Positions 26,237 through 37,223 of a stretch of DNA of 64,000 nt are shown one piece after another. The position numbers were made by a program, and so were the translations under genes. The DNA is taken from NCBI RefSeq assembly GCF_001685015.1, contig NZ_MAYT01000027.1:1-64000 (forward strand), read 5' to 3'. This stretch comes from Pseudobacillus wudalianchiensis (GTDB lineage: Bacteria > Bacillota > Bacilli > Bacillales > Domibacillaceae). Every line of letters begins with the position of its first letter. Positions within the stretch are counted from its first letter, which is position 1. Below the pieces are notes generated by a model, which was not told the DNA's origin, made no database searches, and worked only from the letters and a program-made list of their open reading frames with translations.

Positions 26237-27328
26237 ATGAATCTATTTAATTCAAAGATCATTATAATTTTACTGCTAATTGCAACGCTTTCTGTGATCG
26301 ATATATTTGATGATCAAATTTTATGGCTTCTTGATTTAAAGGGAAATGGGCCAGTTGAAGAGATAATTGATACAGCAAGTTCTTCTTTAATAGTAATGTT
26401 AATTATTTGTGCTCTAATAATAGTAAATAACATCTTTTATCAACTAGATAAACAAGAAAAACAATATCGGAATTTAATTGAATTATCCCCAGAAGCTATC
26501 CTTATTCATCGTAAAGGGAAAATTCTCTACACTAACGGATCTGGAGCAAAGTTACTTGGTATAAGTAATTCAGATGAAGCAATTAATTATAATTTGATGA
26601 AATTTATTCATCCTGATTCGATTGATCATTTACGATCCTTAGAAAAGAGAATCAAAAGCAATGAAGAGGTCGTTTTGAAGCATCGTTTTAAAGTGAAAAG
26701 ACTAGATGGGACAATATTCGATGTAGAGTTCACCTCAGCAAAGATTGAATATGGCGGACAACCTGCAAGAGAAGTCATTGTTAGGGACATAACCATTGAA
26801 AAGAAGAGAGAAGATGAAATGAAACAATTGGTCTACCAAGATGCTTTAACTGGGTTGCCGAACCGAAGAGCTTTTGTGGATAAGATGAATCAAACATTAA
26901 GTGAGGTAAAAAGAGATAACGCGGTATTAGCGGTAATGTTTATCGACTTGGATGGGTTCAAACAGGTAAATGATACTCTTGGACATGAAGCAGGGGATCT
27001 TCTTCTAAAACAAGTCAGTAACCGTTTTAAGGATTGTATTAATAAAAAAGATATGGTCGCAAGGTTAGGAGGAGATGAATTTGTCATTCTACTTCCTGAT
27101 ACTCATCAAGACGACTGTACCTTAACAGCTAAAAGGATCATCGAGTGCCTCGCTTTTCCTATTTTGCTTTCAGGAAAAGATGTGAGAGTGACACCCAGTA
27201 TAGGAATTGCTGTCTATCCTGAGGACGGGCAAGAGGCAGAGACGCTGATTAAACACGCTGATTTGGCTATGTATCAGGCTAAACGTCGGGGAAAAAACAA
27301 TTACCAAATGTATAAAACGGGCTGCTAA
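26237..27328 (+). CDS. Membrane-bound PAS-GGDEF diguanylate cyclase
   Basis: A 363-residue protein with two N-terminal membrane helices (about 6-22 and 45-65), a PAS domain (about 75-190) and a GGDEF domain (about 205-360). The active-site motif is intact (ARLGGDEFVILLP), and DALTGLPNRRAF marks the domain start. The inhibitory-site position five residues before GGDEF reads NKKD rather than RxxD, so product inhibition may be weak. It would make cyclic di-GMP. The ATG at 26237 has AAAGGAGAT upstream; an earlier in-frame start at 26216 does not. Confidence 0.9.
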   Translation: MNLFNSKIIIILLLIATLSVIDIFDDQILWLLDLKGNGPVEEIIDTASSSLIVMLIICALIIVNNIFYQLDKQEKQYRNLIELSPEAILIHRKGKILYTNGSGAKLLGISNSDEAINYNLMKFIHPDSIDHLRSLEKRIKSNEEVVLKHRFKVKRLDGTIFDVEFTSAKIEYGGQPAREVIVRDITIEKKREDEMKQLVYQDALTGLPNRRAFVDKMNQTLSEVKRDNAVLAVMFIDLDGFKQVNDTLGHEAGDLLLKQVSNRFKDCINKKDMVARLGGDEFVILLPDTHQDDCTLTAKRIIECLAFPILLSGKDVRVTPSIGIAVYPEDGQEAETLIKHADLAMYQAKRRGKNNYQMYKTGC

Positions 27329-27359
27329 CATTATTTTCTAAAAGCTCATCCTTATATAA

Positions 27360-27400
27360 ACAGTAAAAAAAGAGCAGATTTTCTGCTCTTTTTTTACTGT
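27360..27400. terminator. Terminator of the diguanylate cyclase gene
   Basis: ACAGTAAAAAAAGAGCAG pairs with CTGCTCTTTTTTTACTGT around a short TTTT-rich loop, with a T7 run within the 3' arm. Confidence 0.85.
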
Positions 27401-27594
27401 TTACGTACTGATCTGTTCTTACGGAGAGCGAATTAAAAAATTAGCTAAATCTTTCTACTGTTTAAATAAAATGACGCTTCCTTATACCAATTCATACCTA
27501 ATTTGTGAGTCCATGTTACCTTAATACCTAACATTTGGATAATAATTCAACTCTTTTTAGTCGCTTTCCATAGATTTCTAGGTATTAGGTATAA

Positions 27595-28661
<1,067 letters not shown>

Positions 28662-28687
28662 ACATATGAAATGAGAGGAAAAGAAAA

Positions 28688-29743
28688 ATGAAATTAGAGA
28701 CAAAAACGAATATAAAAACAACAGAACAACAAGAGGTACCATCTTTACTTTATTTAAGTAAGAAGGACATCATCAAAGCAGGCGGCGGCCAGTCTGATCT
28801 TTATGTTGAAGCATTGACAGGGGCTTTTCGCCTTCATGGCAAAAAAGATTTTGTCCAGCCGCTTAAACCGTATTTGCGGGCAAACGGGAAACAGGGTCAT
28901 ATTGCTGACCGTATTATTGCTATGCCTGCCTATGTTGGCGGAGAGGATCCAATTTCCGGAATAAAGTGGATTGGTAGCAAACATGATAATCCAACTGCTA
29001 GAGGGCTCGAACGGGCAAGCGGGCTGATTATTTTAAATGATCCTGACACGAATTTTCCTATTAGTGCCATGGAAGCAAGCTTAATTAGCAGTATGCGAAC
29101 AGCAGCTGTAACAGTGATAGCCACAAAACATTTAGCTAAGAAAGAGTTTCAGGCGGTGTCCATTATCGGCTGCGGCTTAATCGCCAGCAAACAAGCGCAA
29201 TCCTTGCTCGAACAATTCACCCAAATAAAAGAAGTTCATTTGTTTGATCTTAACCATCAAGCAGCTGTCCAATTTGCTGCAGGGTGGGAAGAGCATTATC
29301 CATCTGTTCAATTCATGATTCATGCTACGGCAGAAAGTGCGATTAGACAAGGAGAAGTTATTGTCCCTTGTACAGTTACAGATCAGCCTTATATTGAGTA
29401 TAGTTGGCTGCAAAAAGGAGCTTTTGTTTGCAACATCTCCATCATGGATGTGAAAAAGGATGTCTTTTTGCAGGCAGATAAGGTGCTCGTGGATGATTGG
29501 GAGCAGGCAAATCGTGAAAAGAAAGTGATTCATCAATTAGTCACTGAAGGAAAATTTTCTAAAGAGCAGCTGTATGCCGAATTAGGCGAAGTCGTATTAG
29601 GTGAAAAAGCAGGACGTGAACAGGAGGAGGAAATTATTATTTTAAATCCAATGGGAATGGCGCTCGAAGATGTGGCAAGTGCTTACGCCATTTATAAACG
29701 GGCCGTCGAGCAGCAGATCGGTACAGAGCTAAGTTTGTACTAA
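28688..29743 (+). CDS. sbnB: ACEGA dehydrogenase SbnB (2,3-diaminopropionate biosynthesis)
   Basis: A 351-residue member of the ornithine cyclodeaminase/mu-crystallin family. A Rossmann motif (SIIGCGLIASKQA, 158-170) and the conserved SMRTAAVT segment (135-142) are present. SbnB oxidatively splits the SbnA product into L-2,3-diaminopropionate and 2-oxoglutarate using NAD+, giving two building blocks of staphyloferrin B. It lies 26 nt after sbnA with its own AGAGGAAAAG site. It is about 15 residues longer than S. aureus SbnB, mostly at the N-terminus. Confidence 0.93.
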   Translation: MKLETKTNIKTTEQQEVPSLLYLSKKDIIKAGGGQSDLYVEALTGAFRLHGKKDFVQPLKPYLRANGKQGHIADRIIAMPAYVGGEDPISGIKWIGSKHDNPTARGLERASGLIILNDPDTNFPISAMEASLISSMRTAAVTVIATKHLAKKEFQAVSIIGCGLIASKQAQSLLEQFTQIKEVHLFDLNHQAAVQFAAGWEEHYPSVQFMIHATAESAIRQGEVIVPCTVTDQPYIEYSWLQKGAFVCNISIMDVKKDVFLQADKVLVDDWEQANREKKVIHQLVTEGKFSKEQLYAELGEVVLGEKAGREQEEEIIILNPMGMALEDVASAYAIYKRAVEQQIGTELSLY

Positions 29744-29758
29744 AAAAGGAGGAGAGAA

Positions 29759-31612
29759 ATGATGATGGCTGCTAAAGATCTCTCAATACACAGAAAAGAT
29801 GGCTATCAAGATGCGGAATTTCAGCTTGTCAAAGACTTAATTGATGCTATTCTTCTGGAAGATCTTTTTTCTATCCATGGAAAAGGAGATGTAATCAAGA
29901 ATCCAGTAGAGTCTTTCCATTTGAAGGACGGGGAATCACTTTTTGAAGTTCCGCTTTCAAAAGAGGAATCCATACTATTCCCCGTGCGTGTTTCAGCATT
30001 GCATTCCTATCGTTTAAGCGGCAGACAGGTCTACCTTTGGCAAAAGGAACAAGCAGTCTTACAAGAGATGGGACTGATGCAAACTGCTCAATTGTTCATG
30101 AATACTTACGGAAAAGAAAGCGGTTATTCAGAAGAAAACAGGAGTCAGTTTTTAGATGAACTCATGCTTGCCCGAAAGCAAACTGCTTTAACCCATGAAA
30201 GAGCAAAAATCATGCAGCGTATCCGATTAACCTCGTTTATCGAAACAGAACAGCTGGCCGCTTTTCGGGATCGCCCGTTTCACCCAACGGCTAAAGCAAA
30301 GGAAGGATGGACCGAAGAAGAATATCGTTTGTACAGCCCGGAATTCCAGCAGACGATTAAGCTCGGCTGGATAGCTGTCCATCGGGATTATATCCACTCA
30401 GGAGGGAACGCAAAGGAAGAAGTGCTTTATGACTTATTAACGGAACAGGAAAGCGCTCAGTTAACAGCCGCTTTTGAAAAGAAAGGAATTGCTTTAAAAG
30501 ATTATGTTGCGATACCTATTCATCCGTGGCAAGAAAAGAATGTAATAGCCACTCTCTACAAAGAAGAAATCGATCAAAAAATATGTGTCCCTCTTGATGT
30601 TCAGCTGGGGGAGTATCATGCCACGTCATCGCTTCGGTCATTAGCACCAACGACAGACAGCTCTTATCATATAAAGCTTCCCATTGGGATTTCTTCTTTG
30701 GGAGCATTAAGGCTTATGCCCCCTCGCTATTTGTTGAATGGAGTGAAAGGGCAAAAGCTGCTCGAGCGAGTAAAGAAAAGAGATTCCTATTTAAAACAGC
30801 ATCTTTTCATATGTGATGAGTGCCATTGGTGGGCGTTTCACGATTCGGAACAAAACCTATACGCCGATAAGCCAGGCCATCTAACATGTCAAATTCGCAG
30901 CTATCCGAGTGTGATTATGAATAAGGAGAAATATGCCCTCGTCTCTATGGCGGCATTGGCAGTTGGAAAAGAAGAGCATCTTTTTACACAGTGGCTCCAT
31001 AAGCAGGAACATAAAGTAACACAGGAAAATGTGATCCAGCTTTTTGAAGGCTTGTGCCGCGAGTTTGCTCTGTTTGCCTGCCGTTTCTTACAATATGGCA
31101 TTATGCCAGAGCTCCACGGACAAAACGTAGTGGTTGTTCTAAAGGAGAACGACTTATCCGGATTTTTACTTCGTGACCATGACACAGTGCGGATTTTTCC
31201 AGAGTGGATGGAAAAAGCAGACCTGAAGGATCCTGGTTATGTCATTAGGAAAGATACGCCTAATACACTGATTAATCAAAATCCTGAAGAGTTTCTAGCT
31301 TATTTTCAAACATTGGCGATTGAAGTGAACTTGTATGCCATTGTAGACAGCTTATGTTCTGTTTATCAGCTTGACGAACATCTTCTTTGGAAGATCGTGA
31401 AAGACAGCCTTCAAGAGGCGATCACCTATGAGGATTTTACACAGGAGCAGCGTAAAGTCATCTATAACATTTTATTTTCAAACGAAACGTGGCCAGTCAA
31501 GAGGCTGCTTGATCCGCTGTTAAGAAGAAAAGGATCAGGAGGAGGAAGCATGCCTTCTAGTATAGGGAGAATTCATAATCCCTTTCGTTCCCGGGAAAAG
31601 ATCCAAGAATGA
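29759..31612 (+). CDS. sbnC: IucA/IucC-family siderophore synthetase SbnC
   Basis: A 617-residue NRPS-independent siderophore (NIS) synthetase. ATP/substrate motifs are visible: RPFHPTAKAKEGW (about 175-187), IPIHPWQEKN (about 256-265), ATSSLRSL and ELHGQNVVVV (about 462-471). In staphyloferrin B assembly SbnC, a type-B synthetase, adds 2-oxoglutarate to the citryl-diaminoethane intermediate. The AAAGGAGGAGAG site serves an ATG at 29759, with alternative ATGs 3 and 6 nt on. The stop overlaps sbnD by 4 nt. Confidence 0.93.
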   Translation: MMMAAKDLSIHRKDGYQDAEFQLVKDLIDAILLEDLFSIHGKGDVIKNPVESFHLKDGESLFEVPLSKEESILFPVRVSALHSYRLSGRQVYLWQKEQAVLQEMGLMQTAQLFMNTYGKESGYSEENRSQFLDELMLARKQTALTHERAKIMQRIRLTSFIETEQLAAFRDRPFHPTAKAKEGWTEEEYRLYSPEFQQTIKLGWIAVHRDYIHSGGNAKEEVLYDLLTEQESAQLTAAFEKKGIALKDYVAIPIHPWQEKNVIATLYKEEIDQKICVPLDVQLGEYHATSSLRSLAPTTDSSYHIKLPIGISSLGALRLMPPRYLLNGVKGQKLLERVKKRDSYLKQHLFICDECHWWAFHDSEQNLYADKPGHLTCQIRSYPSVIMNKEKYALVSMAALAVGKEEHLFTQWLHKQEHKVTQENVIQLFEGLCREFALFACRFLQYGIMPELHGQNVVVVLKENDLSGFLLRDHDTVRIFPEWMEKADLKDPGYVIRKDTPNTLINQNPEEFLAYFQTLAIEVNLYAIVDSLCSVYQLDEHLLWKIVKDSLQEAITYEDFTQEQRKVIYNILFSNETWPVKRLLDPLLRRKGSGGGSMPSSIGRIHNPFRSREKIQE

Positions 31613-32844
31613 ATCACATCATTCATTGGAAACGGAACTTCGCCATTCTATGGAGCGGACAGTTTTTAGCGATTGCAGGACTTACTTTGCTCGTTCCCTT
31701 CCTTCCTTTTTATATGGAGGAGCTTGGTGTTAAAACACCACAGGAAAAGCAGCTTTGGAGCGGAATCGCTCTTGCTGCTCCTGCCGTTTCATCTGCTATT
31801 GCTTCTCCGCTTTGGGGAAAGCTGGGTGATCGCTTTGGCCGTAAGTTAATGGTCATACGGGCTCTCTTTGGGTTAAGCCTTTGTCTTTGCTTAATGGCGA
31901 TTGTCTCTAGTCCGCTGCAATTTTTAGCCGTTCGTCTTTTACAAGGAGCCTTTGGCGGAATTGTCGATGCTTCAAGTGCCTTTGCTGGTTCTGAAGCACC
32001 GGAGGAACAGCGCGGGAAAGCACTGGGCAGCCTTCAGAGCGCTGTCGCAGCCGGTTCATTATCTGGTCCTTTTTTAGGGGGGATTTTTGCTAATATATAT
32101 GGCTTTCGTCCGCTGTTACTCACCGTAGGAATCATAACAGCGATAGGAGCATGTGCCGCCGGGTTCCTATTAACAGAAAGAATCAGAACTCAAACTAAAG
32201 AGAGTCCTTCTAGTGAAGTAACTGGCAGTGTTCTCCAGGCGTTTATTTCGATGTTCTCTCATTCAAGAACAAGAGGGTTTCTTCTCGCAGGATTTACCGC
32301 AAACGTCGCAGTGTTTGGTCTCGTGACGCCGCTCGCGCCACTAGTAGAATCTGTAGCAAGAAAACCAGACTATGCTGCGACATGGATTGGCTTTTTGCAA
32401 GCTGCTTTATGGACCGCTACATTAGTGAGCGCGCCGTGGTGGGGAAAACGAAATGATCGTTTTAAAGTAGAACGAAATTATAGGATAGCCACTATTCTGT
32501 GCGGGATCAGCGTGGTGCTGCAGGCATGTGTCATTAACGTACCAACACTGCTTGTTTTTCGTATTTTACAAGGTTTAACTTTTAGTGCCCTCATTCAATC
32601 GGTCATGTTTGTCATTATCCAATCTTCCACCGATACAAATCGCAGTGTTCGCGTTGGAGCGGCGAATAGTGTATTAGTATGCGGACAAGTGATTGGCTCT
32701 CTAGCAGGTGCTCTTATTACTGGGATGTTTAATCCAAGTACTGCCTTCTTTATGATGGGTACAGTCTTTATTGTGAGTGCTTGTTGTCTATTACAAGGTT
32801 TTGTTACGATCCCCGTCTTATCATTTCGTGCAAACAAACGTTAG
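31609..32844 (+). CDS. sbnD: MFS siderophore exporter SbnD
   Basis: A 411-residue, 12-helix major facilitator. Motif A between helices 2 and 3 reads GKLGDRFGRKLMV (about 66-78), and the SGPFLGG motif C lies near 145-151. It belongs to the DHA1 drug-efflux-like group, as does staphylococcal SbnD, the staphyloferrin B exporter. The ATG overlaps the sbnC stop (ATGA), so the genes are translationally coupled. Export of the finished siderophore is inferred from position and family. Confidence 0.9.
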   Translation: MNHIIHWKRNFAILWSGQFLAIAGLTLLVPFLPFYMEELGVKTPQEKQLWSGIALAAPAVSSAIASPLWGKLGDRFGRKLMVIRALFGLSLCLCLMAIVSSPLQFLAVRLLQGAFGGIVDASSAFAGSEAPEEQRGKALGSLQSAVAAGSLSGPFLGGIFANIYGFRPLLLTVGIITAIGACAAGFLLTERIRTQTKESPSSEVTGSVLQAFISMFSHSRTRGFLLAGFTANVAVFGLVTPLAPLVESVARKPDYAATWIGFLQAALWTATLVSAPWWGKRNDRFKVERNYRIATILCGISVVLQACVINVPTLLVFRILQGLTFSALIQSVMFVIIQSSTDTNRSVRVGAANSVLVCGQVIGSLAGALITGMFNPSTAFFMMGTVFIVSACCLLQGFVTIPVLSFRANKR

Positions 32845-32862
32845 AAAGGAAGTGAAGTTTCA

Positions 32863-34614
32863 TTGAAAAAGCAAATTCTTGAAAAGAAGATCAGCGGCCG
32901 CCAGCTCGCTGAACGTGCGACGGCGGAGAGATTGTTAAATGCTTATTTGAGGGAAAACAATCTTTTTGACCCAAGAAGATCAAATAATCAGTTTGTACTT
33001 GCGTTAGAAAACAGCGGCAGGCAAGTTTTGGGCTCGCTCCGTTATTGGTCACCAATTGGCCATCATGCCTTTGAAGATGTTTTCTATGAACGTGAAGAAT
33101 CCGGTCTTATCGTCATAACGGAACGAAGAGTCATCGAGTTGCTTATTGAAGAGCTGGCTTATTTAGAAAACGACCGTGAGCTGCGATTCAAAAAAGCAGA
33201 ACTGCTTTACAGGCATATAGAGAACAGTATAAGCAAAACAGCACTCTATCTTGAGCAGGCACTAAATCATTCACCAAAAGAGGCTTTTACTTATTTAAAT
33301 TCTGAGTGTTCTTTGCTGTTAGGACATCCGTTTCATCCAACACCAAAAAGTTCAGAAGGTTTTTCTGAATCCGACCTGGCAGTTTTTGCACCGGAGCTTG
33401 GGGCTTCCTTCTCTCTACATTATTTTGCTGTTTTGGATAAATGTTTACTAGAGGAAGTACTAATGGAGGAGTTTCTTACATTTGAAGAGGGTCAGTCTCA
33501 GGAGATTTTGTCTGAAATGGAACAAAAATTAGGAGAGCGGAATAAAGAGTATAAGCTGCTTCCTCTTCATCCGTGGCAGGCCCGTTATTTATTAGGGCTT
33601 GAAGATGTACAAACGGCTATTTCAAAAGGAATGATCGTGGACCTTGGAGAATTCGGCCAGCTTATATATCCGACTTCTTCGATTCGTACAGTGTGGAATA
33701 AAACCCAAAATATATTTTATAAATTGCCGTTACACGTCCGCATTACGAATTTTATCCGGACAAATTCATTAGAACAAGTCAAGCGGACGATCGACGCGTC
33801 CAAGGTAATAGCCCATATACGTAAGAATCATGAAACAGAAAGCTTTCGCATTTTGCTTGAACAAGGATACCGGGCACTAAATATTTCGGAGAGTACAGAA
33901 GAAACAAATGAACAATTGATTGAAAATACCGCCGTCCTTTTCCGTGAAGGGCTCGATGTGCTGAACGAGCGGCCAGATGCTGAGCTGTATGTAACCGCGT
34001 CACTTCTCGAAGAGCTTCCAGGCTGGAAAGAGAGTGAGTTAGCGAAGTTGATCAAAAAGTATGAATACAGAGAGACGGAATGGTTAAAGCAATATTTGGC
34101 TATTACTTTAAAGCCAATGTTAAAGCTGTTTGGGGAGACGGGCATTAGCTTGGAAGCACATGTTCAAAATTCGTTAGTCCAGTTTGTTAATGGCTGGCCG
34201 GTGACATGCTATGTCCGTGATCTAGAAGGAGTGAGTATTTCGCGCAGCAAGGCAGAAGCTTTTCAGTGGATTCCTGGGCTAGTAGATGAGAACAGCCCCG
34301 CTTTATACAGCGAAGAAGAAGCATGGTTTCGATTTACCTATTATGTTGTTGTGAATCATATCGGCCATCTTGTTTCATGCTTAGGAAAGGTTGATCATAG
34401 TGATGAGTGGAAGCTGTGGCAGGTTGTCCGCTCCGTGTTATTAGAAATAGAGAGAACGGCCTCCTCTCATTCGTTAAAAGCATATGCTCAAAGACTGCTG
34501 CAAAGTCCAACTTTGCCTGCCAAAGCCAATCTAATCAGCCGTTTCCAAGAATGCGGTGAAACGCCGTTATTTGTTGATATACCAAATCCTATTTTTGAAA
34601 GTGAGGGAAAGTAA
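32863..34614 (+). CDS. sbnE: IucA/IucC-family siderophore synthetase SbnE
   Basis: A 583-residue NIS synthetase with HPFHPTPKSSEGF (about 154-166), LPLHPWQARY (about 233-242), TSSIRTVWNKT and EAHVQNSLVQF motifs. SbnE is the type-A member that condenses citrate with the first diaminopropionate. The start is TTG at 32863, with AAAGGAAGTGA upstream. It ends at the base before the sbnF ATG. The three synthetases of this operon are divergent paralogues, not recent duplicates. Confidence 0.93.
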   Translation: MKKQILEKKISGRQLAERATAERLLNAYLRENNLFDPRRSNNQFVLALENSGRQVLGSLRYWSPIGHHAFEDVFYEREESGLIVITERRVIELLIEELAYLENDRELRFKKAELLYRHIENSISKTALYLEQALNHSPKEAFTYLNSECSLLLGHPFHPTPKSSEGFSESDLAVFAPELGASFSLHYFAVLDKCLLEEVLMEEFLTFEEGQSQEILSEMEQKLGERNKEYKLLPLHPWQARYLLGLEDVQTAISKGMIVDLGEFGQLIYPTSSIRTVWNKTQNIFYKLPLHVRITNFIRTNSLEQVKRTIDASKVIAHIRKNHETESFRILLEQGYRALNISESTEETNEQLIENTAVLFREGLDVLNERPDAELYVTASLLEELPGWKESELAKLIKKYEYRETEWLKQYLAITLKPMLKLFGETGISLEAHVQNSLVQFVNGWPVTCYVRDLEGVSISRSKAEAFQWIPGLVDENSPALYSEEEAWFRFTYYVVVNHIGHLVSCLGKVDHSDEWKLWQVVRSVLLEIERTASSHSLKAYAQRLLQSPTLPAKANLISRFQECGETPLFVDIPNPIFESEGK

Positions 34615-36429
34615 ATGATAACGGAACTGAACAATATTGTTCAATCAAAAGAATATATCGATGTGAGAAGACGAATTTTTAGGCAATTAGTCGAATCACT
34701 CATATTTGAAAGGATTGTAATGCCAACAAGAACTGTCTTAAAAAATGGAATCGAACAGTTTACGATCCACGGTACCGATCCATTCGGTGAACCTGTTGCA
34801 TACATAGGTTACGGAAAACAAAAAGTAAGCTTTGAGCGGTTTCGGTTAACAAAGGATCCGCTCGTACGCCAAAAAGGAAAAGAAAGAGCTGAAGCCACTT
34901 CATTTGCTCTTTTTCTTGAAGAGATTGCTTCACATATGGAGGCGGATCGACAAAGGCTTTCCATGTTTTTAACGGAACTACATGAGACTCATGTAAAAGA
35001 TGCAGTAGCCCAATATGAGTGGAGACAATCTAATTCCTTAACAGCTCTCACCTATGACGAACTTGAGGGCGAAGCAATGAAAGGCCACCCTTATCACCCT
35101 TCCTATAAATCAAGGATCGGTTTTACAGTAGAAGATCACAAAAGCTTTGGGCCGGATTTTAAGCCAAGTCTGTCATTGGTGTGGCTGGCAGCCCCTAAAG
35201 ACGATTCCTCTCTATCTATCTCGCAATCTATGGATTATGAGGAGTTTATCAAAAAGGAATTGCATCCGAACGATTTAGAATGTTTTGTTCAAATACTCGC
35301 AGAAAAAGAGAAGCAAGCAACGGACTTTATCTTTATCCCTGTTCATCCATGGCAGTGGGAAAATGTTATTCTTCCACAGTTCTTGAGAGAATTGGAGGAA
35401 GGGTCACTTATTTTGTTGGGGGAAGGAACGGATCAGTATGTTCCCCAACAGTCGATCCGCACTCTTTCAAATAAAACAGACAAGATAAAATGCTATGTGA
35501 AGCTGCCATTGAGCATTACGAATACTTCTACAAATCGTGTGTTAGCTCCTCACACAGTAGCAAACGCTGCAAAAATATCAGACTGGCTCTACAGGATTAG
35601 AGAGCATGACCCTTATTTGAAAGAAGAATTGCAGCTTGTGTTTCTACGTGAGCGAGTGGGAGTTTCCTATGACAAGCGGGACCGCTCGACTTTTGAAAAG
35701 GCAGCTGCGTATGGTGTACTTGGCGGCATTTGGCGGGAAAGCATTCATTTATATTTAACCGAAGAAGAGGACGCTATTCCGTTTAATGCCCTTTATCATT
35801 GCCAACAGGATGGAATGCCGATTATTCATAGGTGGATCAATCAGTATGGAGCGGAGAATTGGGTCAAACAGCTCTTACACGTCTCCATCACACCTCTTAT
35901 TCACCTTTTATATGCACACGGTATTGCAATGGAATCTCATGCGCAAAATATGGTGTTAATCCATAAGGACGGCTGGCCGGTACGTCTCGCGTTAAAAGAT
36001 TTTCATGATGGCATCCGTTTTAAAAGAGGTACTCTTGCTGAACCAGCATGGTGTCCTGATTTAATGCCAACACCGGATGCCCATAAAAAGGTAAACCTTA
36101 ATTCTTTTATCGAAACAGATGACATTGAGCTTGTGCGCGATTTTGTCCATGATGCCTTTTTCTTTATTAATTTATCGGAAATCGCATTCTTCTTTGAAGA
36201 ATTTTATGGTGTGCAGGAAGCCGATTTCTGGAAGAGTGCGTGCCACGTAATTGAAGCTTATCACGCCCGTTTTTCACATTTAAAAGTGCGTTTTACGATG
36301 TTTGATTTGTTTGCAGAAACGATCCAGGTGGAGCAGCTGACAAAGCGAAGAATGTTCCCTGAAACAGAATTAAGAATCCAGCAGGTAAAAAATCCGCTCT
36401 TCACCGTTCGGGAGGTCACAACATGCTGA
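34615..36429 (+). CDS. sbnF: IucA/IucC-family siderophore synthetase SbnF
   Basis: A 604-residue NIS synthetase with HPYHPSYKSRIGF (about 160-172), IPVHPWQWEN (about 241-250), QQSIRTLSNKT and ESHAQNMVLIH motifs. SbnF is the type-C enzyme that adds the second amine to the citryl monoamide. The ATG directly abuts the sbnE stop (TAAATG), with GAGGGAAAG upstream. Its 3' end overlaps sbnG by 7 nt. The very tight packing suggests stoichiometric translation. Confidence 0.93.
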   Translation: MITELNNIVQSKEYIDVRRRIFRQLVESLIFERIVMPTRTVLKNGIEQFTIHGTDPFGEPVAYIGYGKQKVSFERFRLTKDPLVRQKGKERAEATSFALFLEEIASHMEADRQRLSMFLTELHETHVKDAVAQYEWRQSNSLTALTYDELEGEAMKGHPYHPSYKSRIGFTVEDHKSFGPDFKPSLSLVWLAAPKDDSSLSISQSMDYEEFIKKELHPNDLECFVQILAEKEKQATDFIFIPVHPWQWENVILPQFLRELEEGSLILLGEGTDQYVPQQSIRTLSNKTDKIKCYVKLPLSITNTSTNRVLAPHTVANAAKISDWLYRIREHDPYLKEELQLVFLRERVGVSYDKRDRSTFEKAAAYGVLGGIWRESIHLYLTEEEDAIPFNALYHCQQDGMPIIHRWINQYGAENWVKQLLHVSITPLIHLLYAHGIAMESHAQNMVLIHKDGWPVRLALKDFHDGIRFKRGTLAEPAWCPDLMPTPDAHKKVNLNSFIETDDIELVRDFVHDAFFFINLSEIAFFFEEFYGVQEADFWKSACHVIEAYHARFSHLKVRFTMFDLFAETIQVEQLTKRRMFPETELRIQQVKNPLFTVREVTTC

Positions 36430-37223
36430 AAAACAAAGTCAAAGAAAGGATTCAACAGAACGAGAGTGTGTTTGGCATCTTCTGTTCGATTCCCAATCCG
36501 CTCGCTGTAGAAATGATCGGCCATGCCGGTTACGACTTTGTCATTATCGATACCGAGCACGCCTCTATTAATCCAGAGACTGTTGAACATATGATACGGG
36601 CCGCTGAAATTGTTGGACTAACGCCATTTGTCCGTGTGAGTGAAAACCGCGACGGTGCGATTCTGCGAGCGCTCGATGCTGGAGCAAAAGGGGTCGTTGT
36701 GCCCCACATCCACACAGCAGAAGATGCTAAAAGAGCAGTTCAGGCGAGCCGCTATTATCCATACGGGAAAAGAAGCTTAAATGGCGGAAGGTCTGCGGCG
36801 TTTGGCAAAGAGAGTTTGACCAATTATATTGAGCAGGCCAATCAAGACATAATGGTGATCCTTATGATTGAAGATATTGAGGGGATTGAAAACTTGGATG
36901 AGATTTTATCTGTGCCGGGTGTGAATCTGGTACTAGAAGGAGCCGCTGATTTATCACAATCGTACGGTATCCCTTGGCAAACACGTTCAGAGCGAGTAAT
37001 AGAGGGTGTCGAAGCAATTTATCAAAAAACAAAGCAGTATTCTGTCCCCTTTTGTGCTATTCCGAGAAGTGTTGAAGATGTGCAAAAATGGTTAACAAAA
37101 CAAGCGGCTGCTCTTGTTATGGGAGACGATCGTGGAATTTTCTTCAGATCATTAACAGACTTACTTGCTTCGAAGGGTGAGAAGGAGGAAGTGGCACATG
37201 GAAAAAGTAATAAAGGCGATTAA
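36423..37223 (+). CDS. sbnG: SbnG, citrate synthase of the HpcH/HpaI aldolase fold
   Basis: A 266-residue TIM-barrel protein of the HpcH/HpaI aldolase/citrate lyase family. VIIDTEHASINPETVEH, RALDAGAKGVVVPHIHTAEDA and the YYPYGKRSLNG segment carry the catalytic Arg/His and metal ligands. SbnG makes citrate from oxaloacetate and acetyl-CoA, supplying siderophore synthesis independently of the TCA cycle. The ATG overlaps the sbnF end (ACATGCTGA). Its last 26 nt overlap the start of sbnH. Confidence 0.92.
   Translation: MLKNKVKERIQQNESVFGIFCSIPNPLAVEMIGHAGYDFVIIDTEHASINPETVEHMIRAAEIVGLTPFVRVSENRDGAILRALDAGAKGVVVPHIHTAEDAKRAVQASRYYPYGKRSLNGGRSAAFGKESLTNYIEQANQDIMVILMIEDIEGIENLDEILSVPGVNLVLEGAADLSQSYGIPWQTRSERVIEGVEAIYQKTKQYSVPFCAIPRSVEDVQKWLTKQAAALVMGDDRGIFFRSLTDLLASKGEKEEVAHGKSNKGD

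Noticed and set aside
37165-37197. Upstream extension of sbnH
   Set aside because: The extra residues are arginine-rich, lie inside sbnG in another frame, and have no ribosome site; the ATG at 37198 has a strong one.
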